A stretch of 62,919 bases of DNA. Source: Zetaproteobacteria bacterium CG1_02_55_237 (lineage in GTDB: Bacteria; Pseudomonadota; Zetaproteobacteria; Mariprofundales; Mariprofundaceae). The stretch spans positions 1-62,919 of the forward strand of contig MNXA01000020.1 in assembly GCA_001871195.1 (NCBI GenBank). The letters are read 5' to 3'. Made by a program: the position numbers and the translations under genes. Numbering within the stretch: the stretch's first letter is position 1; each line of letters begins with the position of its first letter. Under the pieces are notes generated by a model that did no database searches, was not told the DNA's origin, and worked only from the letters and a program-made list of their open reading frames with translations. Below are positions 54,839 to 62,919 of this stretch, one piece after another.

Positions 54839-56236
54839 CTACCTCCTGGTGTGTCGCGTTGTACCAGCCTGCCTGCGGCGTTGGCTGGTGGGCGGAATGC
54901 CCAAGTTCTCTCTGTATTTCGCCACCGTACGGCGGGCGATTTCTATACCTTCTACGCTCAGGCGATCAGCAATCGCCTGATCTGAAATGGGGCGGCCTGC
55001 GGGTTCGGACTCGATCAGCGTCTTAACCCGGAGTTGTACTCGACCAACTGAGATTGTGCTGCCATCCCGGGTTGGCAGGCCGGCAGAAAAGAAGCGTCGC
55101 ATCTCGATCAGACCAAGCGGTGTTTCGGCAAACTTGCCTTTGGTGACCCGCGAGAGGGTCGATTCGTGCATACCTAGTTCCACGGCCACAGCCTGCAAGG
55201 TTAGAGGCTTCAGGCCAAGCGGGCCGTATTCAAGGAAGGCGCGTTGGTGTTTAGCAAGATATGTACCCACCTTATGCAGGGTTTCGCGTCGTTGATCCAG
55301 TGCGTGCAGCAACCATTTCGCCTCGCGCGTGGCATTGTCAACAAATTCGCGGTCTGCACCCTGCCAGGTGCGCCCCTGCCATTGATCGCTCATGCGAATG
55401 CCCTGCGAGCTATAGCCCGGGACCTCGATTTGGAACTCACCTTGCGGTGTGCGTCGGAAGATGATTTCCAGACGGATATAGATATTTTCATCCCCGTGAA
55501 ACCCGTGTCCGGGGTAGGGGTCGAGCCTGCGCAATCTGGCGCGGGCCTCGGCTATGGCCTGCTCGTTACAATCTGCCAGCCTGGCCAGTTCGGCATCGCC
55601 CTCGAACAGCGCATCGGGGAAATTCAACAGCAGTTGGCGGGCCAGGGCATCGCTTGCCTTGCTCTCATCGAGTTGCAGCAGCAGGCATTCGGTCAGGTTT
55701 CTTGCGCCGATACCCGGGGGATCAAGCTCGTGGATAATTCCGTGCAAGGCTTGCTCCAGAGCGTCCGCTGCGCAGCCCAGGTCGGCAGCAGCCTCATCCA
55801 GATCGGTGCGCAGATAGCCATCATCATCAAGCATGTCGATCAGGGCATGGGCCATATGACGCATGTCGTCCGCCATCGGCTGTCGGTTAACCTGTTCGTG
55901 CAGCGATTGTGCAACACTTTGCTCATCTTGCCATTGTTGCTCGCGCAAGTCGGGGTTTTCACCACCGCTGGATTGGGCATACATCGATTCCCAGCGATTG
56001 TCTCCGGATTCGCGCCATTCGGCCTGCGCCTCGATTTCCTGCGCGTTTGCCTCGTGTTCTGCTATGCCCATGTCCACTGGGTGTTCAGCGGCCTCCAGCA
56101 CCGGGTTGCTTTCCAGACATTCCTCGATATAGGCATCCAGGTCCATCGCATTCATGGCCAGCACGGTCAGGCTCTGGGTCATCTGCGGAGTCAGGGCCAG
56201 ATGCTGGCCAAGTTTCGGCGCCAGTTTAGTTTGCAT
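54839..56236 (-). CDS. rpoN: RNA polymerase sigma-54 factor
   Basis: 465 residues. Region I is glutamine/leucine-rich (LALTPQMTQSLTVL), then an acidic region II, the core-binding domain, an HTH (LQAVAVELGMHESTLSRVTKGK) and the C-terminal RpoN box ARRTVAKYRENLGIP. It recognises -24/-12 promoters and needs enhancer-binding ATPases. It is first in the minus-strand cluster; the conserved upstream lptB is absent, with grxD and bolA there instead. The 136-base upstream gap shows no clear promoter. Confidence 0.95.
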   Translation of the reverse strand: MQTKLAPKLGQHLALTPQMTQSLTVLAMNAMDLDAYIEECLESNPVLEAAEHPVDMGIAEHEANAQEIEAQAEWRESGDNRWESMYAQSSGGENPDLREQQWQDEQSVAQSLHEQVNRQPMADDMRHMAHALIDMLDDDGYLRTDLDEAAADLGCAADALEQALHGIIHELDPPGIGARNLTECLLLQLDESKASDALARQLLLNFPDALFEGDAELARLADCNEQAIAEARARLRRLDPYPGHGFHGDENIYIRLEIIFRRTPQGEFQIEVPGYSSQGIRMSDQWQGRTWQGADREFVDNATREAKWLLHALDQRRETLHKVGTYLAKHQRAFLEYGPLGLKPLTLQAVAVELGMHESTLSRVTKGKFAETPLGLIEMRRFFSAGLPTRDGSTISVGRVQLRVKTLIESEPAGRPISDQAIADRLSVEGIEIARRTVAKYRENLGIPPTSQRRRQAGTTRHTRR

Positions 56237-56372
56237 GTGCCGGTCTGATCTCTATCAGGGTATGGAAGATTGCCGAGTAGGCAGAGTTAACGGAGAACAT
56301 CATCGCTGGCATATTTATAGACCAGCAGACGACATTGCACAAGTTATTTATGCGCTCGGCAGATCGGTTTCC

Positions 56373-56711
56373 TCAGGCTGGCCGGAGCGGGGCGAGCAGT
56401 GCCTCCAGCTCTCCATTGGCGGACATCTCGGTGACGATATCACAGCCGCCGATGAACTCTCCCTTGATGTAGAGCTGTGGAATGGTCGGCCAGTCGGCAT
56501 AGATTTTGATACCTTCCCGGACGGCAGGATCGAGCAGGACATTCACTGCAGCGTAGGGCACGGCCGTCTGATTCAGAATGCCCACCACGCGCTGTGAAAA
56601 ACCGCATTGTGGAAATTCCGGTGTGCCTTTCATGAAGAGCACCACATCGTGGGCCTTTACCAGCTTATCGATACCTTGCTGGATCGGGTCGGACTGCATT
56701 GAGTCGGTCAT
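56373..56711 (-). CDS. grxD: Monothiol glutaredoxin, Grx4 type
   Basis: A 112-residue CGFS glutaredoxin: [16 protein letters not shown] with Cys36, [16 protein letters not shown] and GCDIVTEM. It carries a [2Fe-2S] cluster with glutathione and pairs with BolA-family proteins in iron-sulfur trafficking; the adjacent upstream bolA fits this. GGAGAA precedes the ATG. Confidence 0.95.
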   Translation of the reverse strand: MTDSMQSDPIQQGIDKLVKAHDVVLFMKGTPEFPQCGFSQRVVGILNQTAVPYAAVNVLLDPAVREGIKIYADWPTIPQLYIKGEFIGGCDIVTEMSANGELEALLAPLRPA

Positions 56712-56728
56712 ATTTTCTCCTGTGAGTG

Positions 56729-56983
56729 CTACTGCGGCGTGCTGGTTGTCAGAGCCAGCGCATGAACGCGCTGGCGCATATGATCACCCAGAGCTGCATA
56801 AACCATCTTGTGCTGTGCTACGCGGTTTTTGCCCGCGAAGGCAGCCGAAACCACGTGCATCTCGAAATGATCGTCGCCGGCAAACAGCCCGACTTCAACT
56901 TGCGCATCCGGAATGTGCCGGCGTACGAGCTCAGCCAGTTGTTCCGGCTTCGGTATGGAGGTCTCCGTGGATGCGTGTGTCAT
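56729..56983 (-). CDS. bolA: BolA-family protein
   Basis: An 84-residue BolA-fold protein: [40 protein letters not shown], with the conserved His in the HK segment used to coordinate a shared cluster with Grx4. It lies 17 bases upstream of grxD. ATG 56983 is preferred over a TTG-type start upstream. It may be the IbaG or BolA1 subgroup. Confidence 0.9.
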   Translation of the reverse strand: MTHASTETSIPKPEQLAELVRRHIPDAQVEVGLFAGDDHFEMHVVSAAFAGKNRVAQHKMVYAALGDHMRQRVHALALTTSTPQ

Positions 56984-57105
56984 GAGCCGTATGCTAACCC
57001 GATGTGCGGACAAGAAACACATCGGCGGTTTGGGGGCTTTTGTCCGGGCTAAGTCTGAGGGTGCTGTATGTTTGCACAGCCCTGTTTAAGGGATAGGATG
57101 GCTTA

Positions 57106-57127
57106 AAATGTGACGCATATCACTAAA
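57106..57127. promoter_or_regulatory. CRP/FNR-family-like operator
   Basis: TGTGA (57109-57113), six bases, TCACT (57120-57124), flanked by AAA on the left and AAA on the right: close to the CRP consensus AAATGTGA-N6-TCACATTT. It is in the 252-base divergent region between bolA and the first propeller gene. A weak TTGCAC-16-TAGGAT promoter (57072-57099) ends just left of it. A short AAAAAGC-GGG-GCTTTTT hairpin (57146-57162) follows. Confidence 0.5.
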
Positions 57128-57235
57128 AAGTGTGCATTGGGCTCAAAAAAGCGGGGCTTTTTAAGCTTGGATTCAGTTTTCCCCATCAGTGTCTCGCTGG
57201 ATTCAGAAGTAGAAACTTTGGTATCAGGGGGTTTT

Positions 57236-58321
57236 ATGTTTTCATATTTACGAATTTTCAGTGCTGTTCTGAGTATTGCCTTTACAACGACGCCTGCGCT
57301 GGCTGCGCGCATGCAGGCCGAACCTGCGCTCTATCCGGTGAGCAGCGTCGTGGCCGACAAGCGAGCCGACATTGTTTACCCTTCAATTGCCGGCCACAGC
57401 CTTGTTTATAATGTGCGCACATCCGATGCGTACAGCGTAGTGCAGGCGGATGTATCCAACCCCACCAGTGAGGTGAGTCGCATCAAGGCACGCTATCTCA
57501 ATGAGGCCCTGCGTTTCGGTGTTGCTCTGCAAGGCGGGGGCATCGGTTATGTCAGTAATCGCATGGGCCCTGTGTCGGCATGGATGCGGCAGGGACATGG
57601 TGACGGGCATGTGCTTATTGCCAATATGGGTAGTTATTTCGGTGGTGTGGTGCCTATGAATCTGCATGCCTCCTACGATGGCAGTATCTGGTGCTTCGAT
57701 ACGCCCATGGAGAAGGTGTTGCAGTCACGTGCCATAAACCAGTTTGAAGATCTGGCCAAGCACCCGGAGCTGCTTGCCCAGTCCTGGCGTTTCTATGATT
57801 CCAACAGCTTTAAGCATCAGGCGGGTTATGCGGCGACAGAAAGCGGCACTCGTAATAAATTCGAGAATCCCTCGCTGTTCATTTTTGAGCGCAGCAATGG
57901 CCAGATGACCATGATTCCCAACGCCGTGAGTGGTGCTATTTCGCCGGATGGCAAGCGTGTTGCCTTTGTGCGCAACACCGGCGGCAACTATGATATCTGG
58001 ATGCAGAACATCGACGGCAGTGATCTTGTGCAGCTGACCGATTCGAAATACGGCGAATTCGAGCCGGCCTGGAGTCCAGACGGCAAGCGCATTGCTTTTG
58101 CATCCAATCGTGACAGCAAGGGCGAGGTGCTGGAAACGTCCATCTATGTGGTGGATGTGCAGGGCGGGCAGGTGCAGCGCTTGACCAATGCGAAGTCTGC
58201 CACCGATGGCGCCCCTGCATGGAAGGATGAGCATACCGTTGTCTTCCATTCCAATCGTAATCCGACCGATCCGCAGAACGATACACTCTCCCGCTGGAGT
58301 CTGTGGCAGGTTAGCTATTAA
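57236..58321 (+). CDS. Secreted TolB-like beta-propeller protein 1
   Basis: A 361-residue exported protein: signal peptide 1-24 ending near TPALAA, then PD40/WD40-like repeats. Clear TolB-type blades are AISPDGKRVAFVRNTGGNYDIWMQNI and PAWSPDGKRIAFASNRDS, each with SPDGK-IAF and an IW or IY strand. Unlike TolB there is no N-terminal TolB_N domain and no pal or tolA neighbours. It is probably a periplasmic or surface protein of unknown role. ATG 57236 fits the signal peptide and AGGGGG; an upstream in-frame GTG is rejected. Confidence 0.72.
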   Translation: MFSYLRIFSAVLSIAFTTTPALAARMQAEPALYPVSSVVADKRADIVYPSIAGHSLVYNVRTSDAYSVVQADVSNPTSEVSRIKARYLNEALRFGVALQGGGIGYVSNRMGPVSAWMRQGHGDGHVLIANMGSYFGGVVPMNLHASYDGSIWCFDTPMEKVLQSRAINQFEDLAKHPELLAQSWRFYDSNSFKHQAGYAATESGTRNKFENPSLFIFERSNGQMTMIPNAVSGAISPDGKRVAFVRNTGGNYDIWMQNIDGSDLVQLTDSKYGEFEPAWSPDGKRIAFASNRDSKGEVLETSIYVVDVQGGQVQRLTNAKSATDGAPAWKDEHTVVFHSNRNPTDPQNDTLSRWSLWQVSY

Positions 58322-58354
58322 GACATGTTTAATAAATCTCAAAGGAGTTTGAAA

Positions 58355-59434
58355 ATGCGTAAATCAATATTTGCAATTGCTGCCCTGATGGTCTGGAGCC
58401 TGCCGGCTCAGGCCGAAGGCGTGCTGGGGTGGCTGGAAGAACATGCTGCAAGCTCGGGGTCACTTTCCGATAAGCAGGAGGTGCAGGCGGATGCTGCCGC
58501 CCTACTCACCCTGGAGCCGGGAGAGAATGAAATGTATGCCAAGCCATCGCCGGATGGGCGATACCTGCTGACTGTGTCCAGTAAGGGCAAGCAGACCTGG
58601 GTGTCACGCCGCTATGTGGAAAACGGGGATCCGGCAAGCGTGGTCACCGAAGATGCACATGCCTTCGATTCTGTTAATTGGCGTGATTCAGGGCATGTCT
58701 ATTTCCTCTCGGATCGGGCCGGTGGTCTTGGCCTGTGGGAGAAGATATCCGATGGTGAGGGCATGCAGCGTCGCCTGATGGATATGCGCGGCAGCTTCAC
58801 AGAGCCTGTTCTGTTACCCGATGGCTCGGTGGTTGCCGTTCACCTGAGTAACACAACGCCGTCAGGCAAACATCAATCCGGCGGGCACGTTAGAAGTGAT
58901 GACTTCGACAACTGGACTCTGGCAGGCTACCGCAGTGAACTGGTTCGCATTGATGCGAACGGTGGAACCCGCACACTTGGCGAGGGTGTGAATCCGGCCC
59001 TGTCGCCGGACGGCAAGTGGATTGTGTATTCCATGCCGGTGGGTCGCAGCTATCATCTTTTCCGCATGCATCCCGATGGTTCGGAGTTAATCCAGATTAC
59101 CGATGCGCGCAGTGTGGATGTGCAACCTTCATGGAGCCCGGATGGCAAGTGGATTGTTTTCACCTCCAATCGCGAGCATGCGGATATGCGCAATAAAAAG
59201 GCCAGCAACTGGGATATCTGGGCGATCGATGCAACGGGCCGCAACTTGACCCAGCTCACCATGGATGAGGCGCGCGATGGTGGGGCGCGGGTGGGAACGG
59301 ATGGACGGGTTTACTTCCATTCTGACCGCAAGGTGGATAAAGAACTGGCCAAGGGGCGTGATGTGAGTCGGGCTCAACAGGGATTCCACATCTGGACTCT
59401 GCCGCTACCATTGGCGGCTGCGACAGGTAGCTGA
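58355..59434 (+). CDS. Secreted TolB-like beta-propeller protein 2
   Basis: A 359-residue exported protein with signal peptide 1-20 (ending AQA) and several propeller blades: KPSPDGRYLLTVSSKGKQ, PALSPDGKWIVYSMPVG, and PSWSPDGKWIVFTSNREH followed by NWDIWAIDATGRNLTQLT. It is a relative of the preceding gene, which it follows by 33 bases with AGGAG before ATG 58355, so both are in one operon. No enzyme motif is seen. It could bind a ligand, polysaccharide or partner protein. Confidence 0.72.
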   Translation: MRKSIFAIAALMVWSLPAQAEGVLGWLEEHAASSGSLSDKQEVQADAAALLTLEPGENEMYAKPSPDGRYLLTVSSKGKQTWVSRRYVENGDPASVVTEDAHAFDSVNWRDSGHVYFLSDRAGGLGLWEKISDGEGMQRRLMDMRGSFTEPVLLPDGSVVAVHLSNTTPSGKHQSGGHVRSDDFDNWTLAGYRSELVRIDANGGTRTLGEGVNPALSPDGKWIVYSMPVGRSYHLFRMHPDGSELIQITDARSVDVQPSWSPDGKWIVFTSNREHADMRNKKASNWDIWAIDATGRNLTQLTMDEARDGGARVGTDGRVYFHSDRKVDKELAKGRDVSRAQQGFHIWTLPLPLAAATGS

Positions 59435-59467
59435 GGCATTAACAGCAAGTAGTTGAAGGAGGCGCAC

Positions 59468-59695
59468 ATGGATGACATGGCAATGGATGATGATAAGCCG
59501 GTAAACATGTGCGCCTGCCTGAATAGACGTTTCAGCGAGCTCAAGAAGCTGGGCAGCCTGGAGGCTGCCCACGCCGCTGGTGCGGGTGTGGAGTGCAGTG
59601 GCTGCGTACCCTATCTCAAGCTGGTGTTCGAAACCGGCGAAACCGAATTTGCCATTGATGATCCGCGCATCCCCGAAGAGGATTTCGGTCAGTAA
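59468..59695 (+). CDS. BFD-like [2Fe-2S] protein
   Basis: A 75-residue protein with the bacterioferritin-associated ferredoxin-type ligand set: C-x-C in MCACLNRRF and C-x2-C in VECSGCVPYLK, spaced by ~33 residues. Bfd reduces ferric iron in bacterioferritin to release it. An acidic N-terminal extension (MDDMAMDDDK) and an acidic tail are present. GGAGG lies 5 bases before ATG 59468. No bacterioferritin gene is adjacent. Confidence 0.75.
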   Translation: MDDMAMDDDKPVNMCACLNRRFSELKKLGSLEAAHAAGAGVECSGCVPYLKLVFETGETEFAIDDPRIPEEDFGQ

Positions 59696-59782
59696 GCTGC
59701 TGGCTTGCCCGCTCAGGCCGGTGCGGTCTTTAGCGCATGTCAGGGTATGACATGCAAAGCTCGATGGTGAATACTCCGGCGC

Positions 59783-61609
59783 ATGCAAAGCCCACGTCAC
59801 ATCCTTAAATCAGTTTTTGGTTACGACGATTTTCGCCATCATCAGGCAGAGATTATCGATGCCTTAATCAAGGGTCAGGATGTGCTTACCCTGATGCCCA
59901 CGGGCGGCGGCAAATCGATTTGCTACCAGATTCCCGCCCTGTTGCGTTGTGGCACTGGCATTGTGATTTCACCATTGATTGCCCTGATGCAGGATCAGGT
60001 GGATGCCATGCGGCAACTGGGTGTGCGTGCCGCTTTTCTTAATTCCACGCGGCTGCCCGGAGAGCAGCGGGCAATCGAGCAGGATTTGCTTGCTGGCGAG
60101 CTCGACCTTTTATACATGGCCCCCGAACGCCTGCTGAATTCCCACATGCTAGACCTGCTCGATCGCTCTCAGCTTGCCCTGTTCGCGATCGATGAGGCGC
60201 ATTGCGTGTCGCAGTGGGGGCATGACTTCCGCAAGGAATACCAGCAGCTGTCCATGCTGCACGAGCGTTACCCCAAGGTTCCACGCATTGCCCTCACCGC
60301 CACGGCGGATCAGCGCACGCGCGATGAAATTATCACACAGCTGGCCCTGCAGAAGGCCAGGGTGTTCATCAATAGCTTCGATCGCCCCAACATCCATTAT
60401 GCCATTGCCGAAAGCGGTAACAGCCGTGATGCCCTGTGGTCTTTTCTCACACAGAATCATGCCGGGGATGCCGGCATTGTGTATTGCCTGAGCCGCAAGG
60501 GCGTGGATGCAATCGCCCAGTGGCTGAACGATAAGGGTCGGGTGGCTTTGCCTTATCATGCCGGACTGACGCAGGACGAGCGGCAAAGAAATCAGCAGCG
60601 TTTTCTGCGCGAGGATGGATTGATTATCGTCGCCACCATCGCCTTCGGCATGGGGATCGACAAGCCGGATGTGCGTTTTGTGGCGCATATGAATCTACCC
60701 AAAAATATCGAGGCCTATTATCAGGAGACGGGCCGCGCCGGACGCGATGGTCTGCCAGCCAACGCATGGATGAGTTATGGCCTGAAGGATGTGATCAACC
60801 TTCGGCTATTCACCGAAAACAGCGATGCAGAGGAGCAGTTCAAGCGGGTGATGCACCAGAAAACCGATGCCATGCTCGGCCTGTGCGAACTCACCGGCTG
60901 TCGCCGGCAAGCCCTGCTGGCCTACTTCGACGAAGCGCTTGAGCAGCCCTGTGGCAACTGTGACAACTGCGTAAGCCCGCCTGAGACCTGGGATGCCACC
61001 ATCGCCACCCAGAAGGCGCTGTCTTGTGTATATCGCACCGGGGAGCGTTTTGGCGCACAGTATCTGATTCACGTGCTGACCGGCAAAGAGGATGAGCGCA
61101 TCCAGCGTAACGGTCACGATCAGCTAAGCACCTGGAATATCGGGAGCGAGCACAGTGGTGCAGAATGGCGTGGCATCTTCCGTCAGCTCATTGCGCACGC
61201 ATATCTGGCTACCGATGCTGAAGGTTACGGTGTTCTCAAGCTCACCTCAAAGGCCTGGGGCCTGCTCAAGCGCAGTGAGCCCCCGCAGCCGGTGATGCTG
61301 CGTAAATTGCGCAAGCCTTCCAAAGAAAAGGCGAAAAAGAAAAAATCAGGCGCTGCCGGTCAGCAGGATTTATCAGTGCAGGATCAGTCTCTGTTCGAGG
61401 CCCTGCGTGCCCTGCGCAGCCAGCTGGCCAGAGAGCAGAACGTGCCGCCTTATGTGATCTTCCCGGACAGAACCTTGGTCGAAATGGCCATCGTCAGACC
61501 CGTCACGCTGGCTCAAATGCTCGATATTTCCGGTATTGGTGAGGTCAAGCGAGCTCGATATGGGGAGATATTTCTGGCAGGGATATGTCAATTCGGGAGC
61601 TCATCTTAA
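59783..61609 (+). CDS. recQ: ATP-dependent DNA helicase RecQ
   Basis: A 608-residue helicase for recombination and fork repair. Walker A MPTGGGKS (38-45), DEAHC box, QETGRAGRDG motif VI, a zinc site (CRRQALLAYF, CGNCDNC), winged helix about 400-500, a lysine-rich linker (EKAKKKKSG) and a C-terminal HRDC domain (about 530-605). The domain order and length are those of standard RecQ. Confidence 0.95.
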   Translation: MQSPRHILKSVFGYDDFRHHQAEIIDALIKGQDVLTLMPTGGGKSICYQIPALLRCGTGIVISPLIALMQDQVDAMRQLGVRAAFLNSTRLPGEQRAIEQDLLAGELDLLYMAPERLLNSHMLDLLDRSQLALFAIDEAHCVSQWGHDFRKEYQQLSMLHERYPKVPRIALTATADQRTRDEIITQLALQKARVFINSFDRPNIHYAIAESGNSRDALWSFLTQNHAGDAGIVYCLSRKGVDAIAQWLNDKGRVALPYHAGLTQDERQRNQQRFLREDGLIIVATIAFGMGIDKPDVRFVAHMNLPKNIEAYYQETGRAGRDGLPANAWMSYGLKDVINLRLFTENSDAEEQFKRVMHQKTDAMLGLCELTGCRRQALLAYFDEALEQPCGNCDNCVSPPETWDATIATQKALSCVYRTGERFGAQYLIHVLTGKEDERIQRNGHDQLSTWNIGSEHSGAEWRGIFRQLIAHAYLATDAEGYGVLKLTSKAWGLLKRSEPPQPVMLRKLRKPSKEKAKKKKSGAAGQQDLSVQDQSLFEALRALRSQLAREQNVPPYVIFPDRTLVEMAIVRPVTLAQMLDISGIGEVKRARYGEIFLAGICQFGSSS

Positions 61610-61633
61610 TATTACAGTGCTGGAGGAGTGGAT

Positions 61634-61930
61634 ATGCATACGACCATTGTCCATGTTCATGTAAAGGGCGACGACATTGTTGCTTTTATCGAGGCTTGTC
61701 GGGCCAATCATGAAGCGTCGGTGCAGGAGCCGGGGAACCGCCGTTTCGATGTGTTGCAGTCAGCCGACGCCCCGACGCGATTCGTGCTCTACGAGGCGTA
61801 TGCCACGCCTGAAGATGCGGCAGCCCATAAGCAGACCGAACATTATCTGCAATGGCGCGATGCGGTTGCCGACATGATGGCTGAAGCGAGGCAGGGCATA
61901 CCTTACCAAGGGCTGTTTCCGGCCGATTGA
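61634..61930 (+). CDS. Antibiotic-biosynthesis-monooxygenase-domain protein
   Basis: A 98-residue dimeric ferredoxin-like (ABM) protein: TTIVHVHVKGDDIVAFIEA, NRRFDVLQSADAPTRFVLYE and AAHKQTEHYLQWRDAV, close to LsrG/YgiN-type proteins. Members include small monooxygenases and isomerases; the substrate here is unknown. GGAGGAG precedes ATG 61634; a GTG two codons earlier overlaps the ribosome site. Confidence 0.8.
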   Translation: MHTTIVHVHVKGDDIVAFIEACRANHEASVQEPGNRRFDVLQSADAPTRFVLYEAYATPEDAAAHKQTEHYLQWRDAVADMMAEARQGIPYQGLFPAD

Positions 61931-61996
61931 TTGCCCTTGCCGCCTCCTTGATTGGGCTTCTCAGAATCTTCGCCAAAGTTGATTTGCAATAAGGGC

Positions 61997-62031
61997 TTGA
62001 GTTTCGCTGAATGGTCCGTAAGATGCGCCGC
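61997..62031 (+). promoter_or_regulatory. Stable-RNA promoter of the tRNA-tuf operon
   Basis: TTGAGT (61997-62002) and TAAGAT (62019-62024) are 16 bases apart. The discriminator right after the -10 is GCGCCGCCCGC, the G+C-rich type linked to stringent (ppGpp) control. The predicted start is near 62031, seven bases before the first tRNA. Confidence 0.55.
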
Positions 62032-62037
62032 CCGCTG

Positions 62038-62113
62038 GCCGGTGTAGCTCAGCTGGTAGAGCAGCTGATTTGTAATCAGCAGGTCGCAGGTTCGACTCCT
62101 GTCGCCGGCTCCA
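62038..62113 (+). tRNA. thrU: tRNA-Thr (TGT)
   Basis: A full cloverleaf of 76 bases. The acceptor GCCGGTG pairs with CGCCGGC (one G-T), the anticodon stem GCTGA/TCAGC holds the loop TTTGTAA with anticodon TGT, and the T arm carries GGTTCGACTCC. The CCA end is encoded. First of four tRNAs in the E. coli thrU-tyrU-glyT-thrT-tufB order. Confidence 0.96.
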
Positions 62114-62211
62114 GTTTGAGCAGGCAAAGGCATGAAAAGTTGACAGCGGGGCGCAATTGGAGACAATCGCGCGCCTTCCTTGAGCCGGCGCAACCGGGCT
62201 TGGAAGGGAAT

Positions 62212-62296
62212 GGAGAGGTTCCAGAGTGGTTAAATGGGGCAGACTGTAAATCTGCTGGCTCAGCCTACGTTGGTTCGAATCCAGCCCTCTCCACCA
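62212..62296 (+). tRNA. tyrU: tRNA-Tyr (GTA)
   Basis: 85 bases with the long variable arm of type II tRNAs. The acceptor GGAGAGG pairs with CCTCTCC, discriminator A and CCA are encoded, the anticodon stem CAGA/TCTG encloses GTA, and the T arm contains GGTTCGAATCC. Confidence 0.96.
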
Positions 62297-62347
62297 GTTT
62301 GTGGGTTTTGGAACGGCTTGAATGGGATTGCTTTAACGGCTTTGAAT

Positions 62348-62421
<74 letters not shown>

Positions 62422-62465
62422 GGCGGAAGGCCAAGAGCGCAGAAAGAAGTGCAAAGGCCGCACAG

Positions 62466-62540
<75 letters not shown>

Positions 62541-62636
62541 CTTCAGGGTGGTGACAGAGTTTGAGTATGGCCCCGGCACTGGCCGGTAAATTTGAAAAAA
62601 GCAGATTGTAATATCTGAGTTGCAAAGGAGCGGAAG

Positions 62637-62919
62637 ATGGCTAAAGCAAAATTTGAGCGGACGAAGCCGCACGTCAATATCGGAACGATTGGTCACGTTG
62701 ACCATGGCAAGACGACATTGACTGCAGCAATCACCAAGGTTCTGTCTGAGACCGGCGGAGCTGTGTTCAAGGACTACGGCGACATCGACGGAGCTCCGGA
62801 AGAGCGCGAGCGCGGTATTACGATTGCCACGGCACACGTTGAGTATGAGACGGCAGCCCGTCACTACGCTCACGTTGATTGCCCGGGACATGCTGACTAT
62901 GTGAAGAACATGATCACCG
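62637..62919 (+). CDS. tuf: Elongation factor Tu, N-terminal part
   Basis: The first 94 codons of EF-Tu; the gene runs off the right edge. It begins [20 protein letters not shown], followed by the P-loop GHVDHGKTT, the switch I segment EERERGITI and DCPGHADY (switch II), all intact. AAAGGAG precedes ATG 62637. Its place after thrU-tyrU-glyT-thrT is that of E. coli tufB. Confidence 0.97.
   Translation, partial: MAKAKFERTKPHVNIGTIGHVDHGKTTLTAAITKVLSETGGAVFKDYGDIDGAPEERERGITIATAHVEYETAARHYAHVDCPGHADYVKNMIT

Noticed and set aside
57236-58321. Assignment of the propeller gene as tolB
   Set aside because: There is no TolB N-terminal domain, and tolQRA and pal are absent nearby. Only the propeller repeats are shared.

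Overview
The window is a bacterial chromosome segment from a Gram-negative proteobacterium. Signs of this are Lnt, BolA/Grx4, RpoN with a nitrogen-type PTS, a Cpx-like system, and a thrU-tyrU-glyT-thrT-tuf array in the E. coli order. HPr kinase together with RapZ, HemJ, a BFD-like ferredoxin and MshEN/HDOD signalling would fit a Zetaproteobacterium (Mariprofundus-like iron oxidiser). That placement is an inference from gene content and order, not proven here. Most of the window is G+C-rich at third codon positions; bases ~256-2720 are clearly A+T-richer.

Left edge (1-3640) is accessory DNA. An IS3-type insertion sequence has cut off the 5' part of a response-receiver-like gene that sits next to a vsr endonuclease gene and a DUF5677-like gene. 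This looks like the remains of a restriction/defence module. A Phd/RelE-type toxin-antitoxin cassette follows, bracketed by two direct repeats that include a perfect 51-bp match. The right copy abuts miaB, whose only sensible start is a CTG codon.

3.7-20 kb is housekeeping: miaB-phoH-ybeY-corC-lnt-gpsA-smr (overlapping genes), then a YIP1 protein, a DUF2782 protein, thiE, a secreted orphan and a CinA-N-like gene. htpX and lon diverge from a region carrying a sigma-32-like promoter for htpX and a sigma-70-like promoter that would make lon mRNA leaderless. A PilZ gene overlaps lon. A Cpx-like triad (kinase, regulator, divergent Spy/CpxP-like protein) follows.

20-36.5 kb: an Uup-type ABC-F ATPase, a YbaK protein, a YcgN protein, three HDOD proteins in an operon with a GspE/PilB-like ATPase, trhO, hemH-folE, a histidine phosphatase, a class I DAHP synthase, and TPR-aroQ-accB-accC.

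36.5-49.5 kb: thiS-thiG, hemE, a NYN-LOTUS protein, an HNH protein, prlC, hemC, a periplasmic-binding lipoprotein overlapping a PAS hybrid histidine kinase, hemJ, an aminotransferase and bioB. Heme synthesis is well represented (hemH, hemE, hemC, hemJ).

49.6-57 kb is a compact rpoN-hpf-ptsN-hprK-rapZ-EIIA-HPr-EI cluster with no sugar permease, so it is probably regulatory. grxD and bolA lie just upstream.

57-62.9 kb: two secreted TolB-like beta-propeller genes behind a CRP-like palindrome, a BFD-like [2Fe-2S] protein, recQ, an ABM-domain protein, four tRNAs behind a promoter with a GC-rich discriminator, and the start of tuf, cut by the window end.

No CRISPR array, rRNA or replication origin was seen. 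No gene-free stretch exceeds about 300 bases; the longest is 29844-30109, which holds a hairpin and a probable dispersed repeat.
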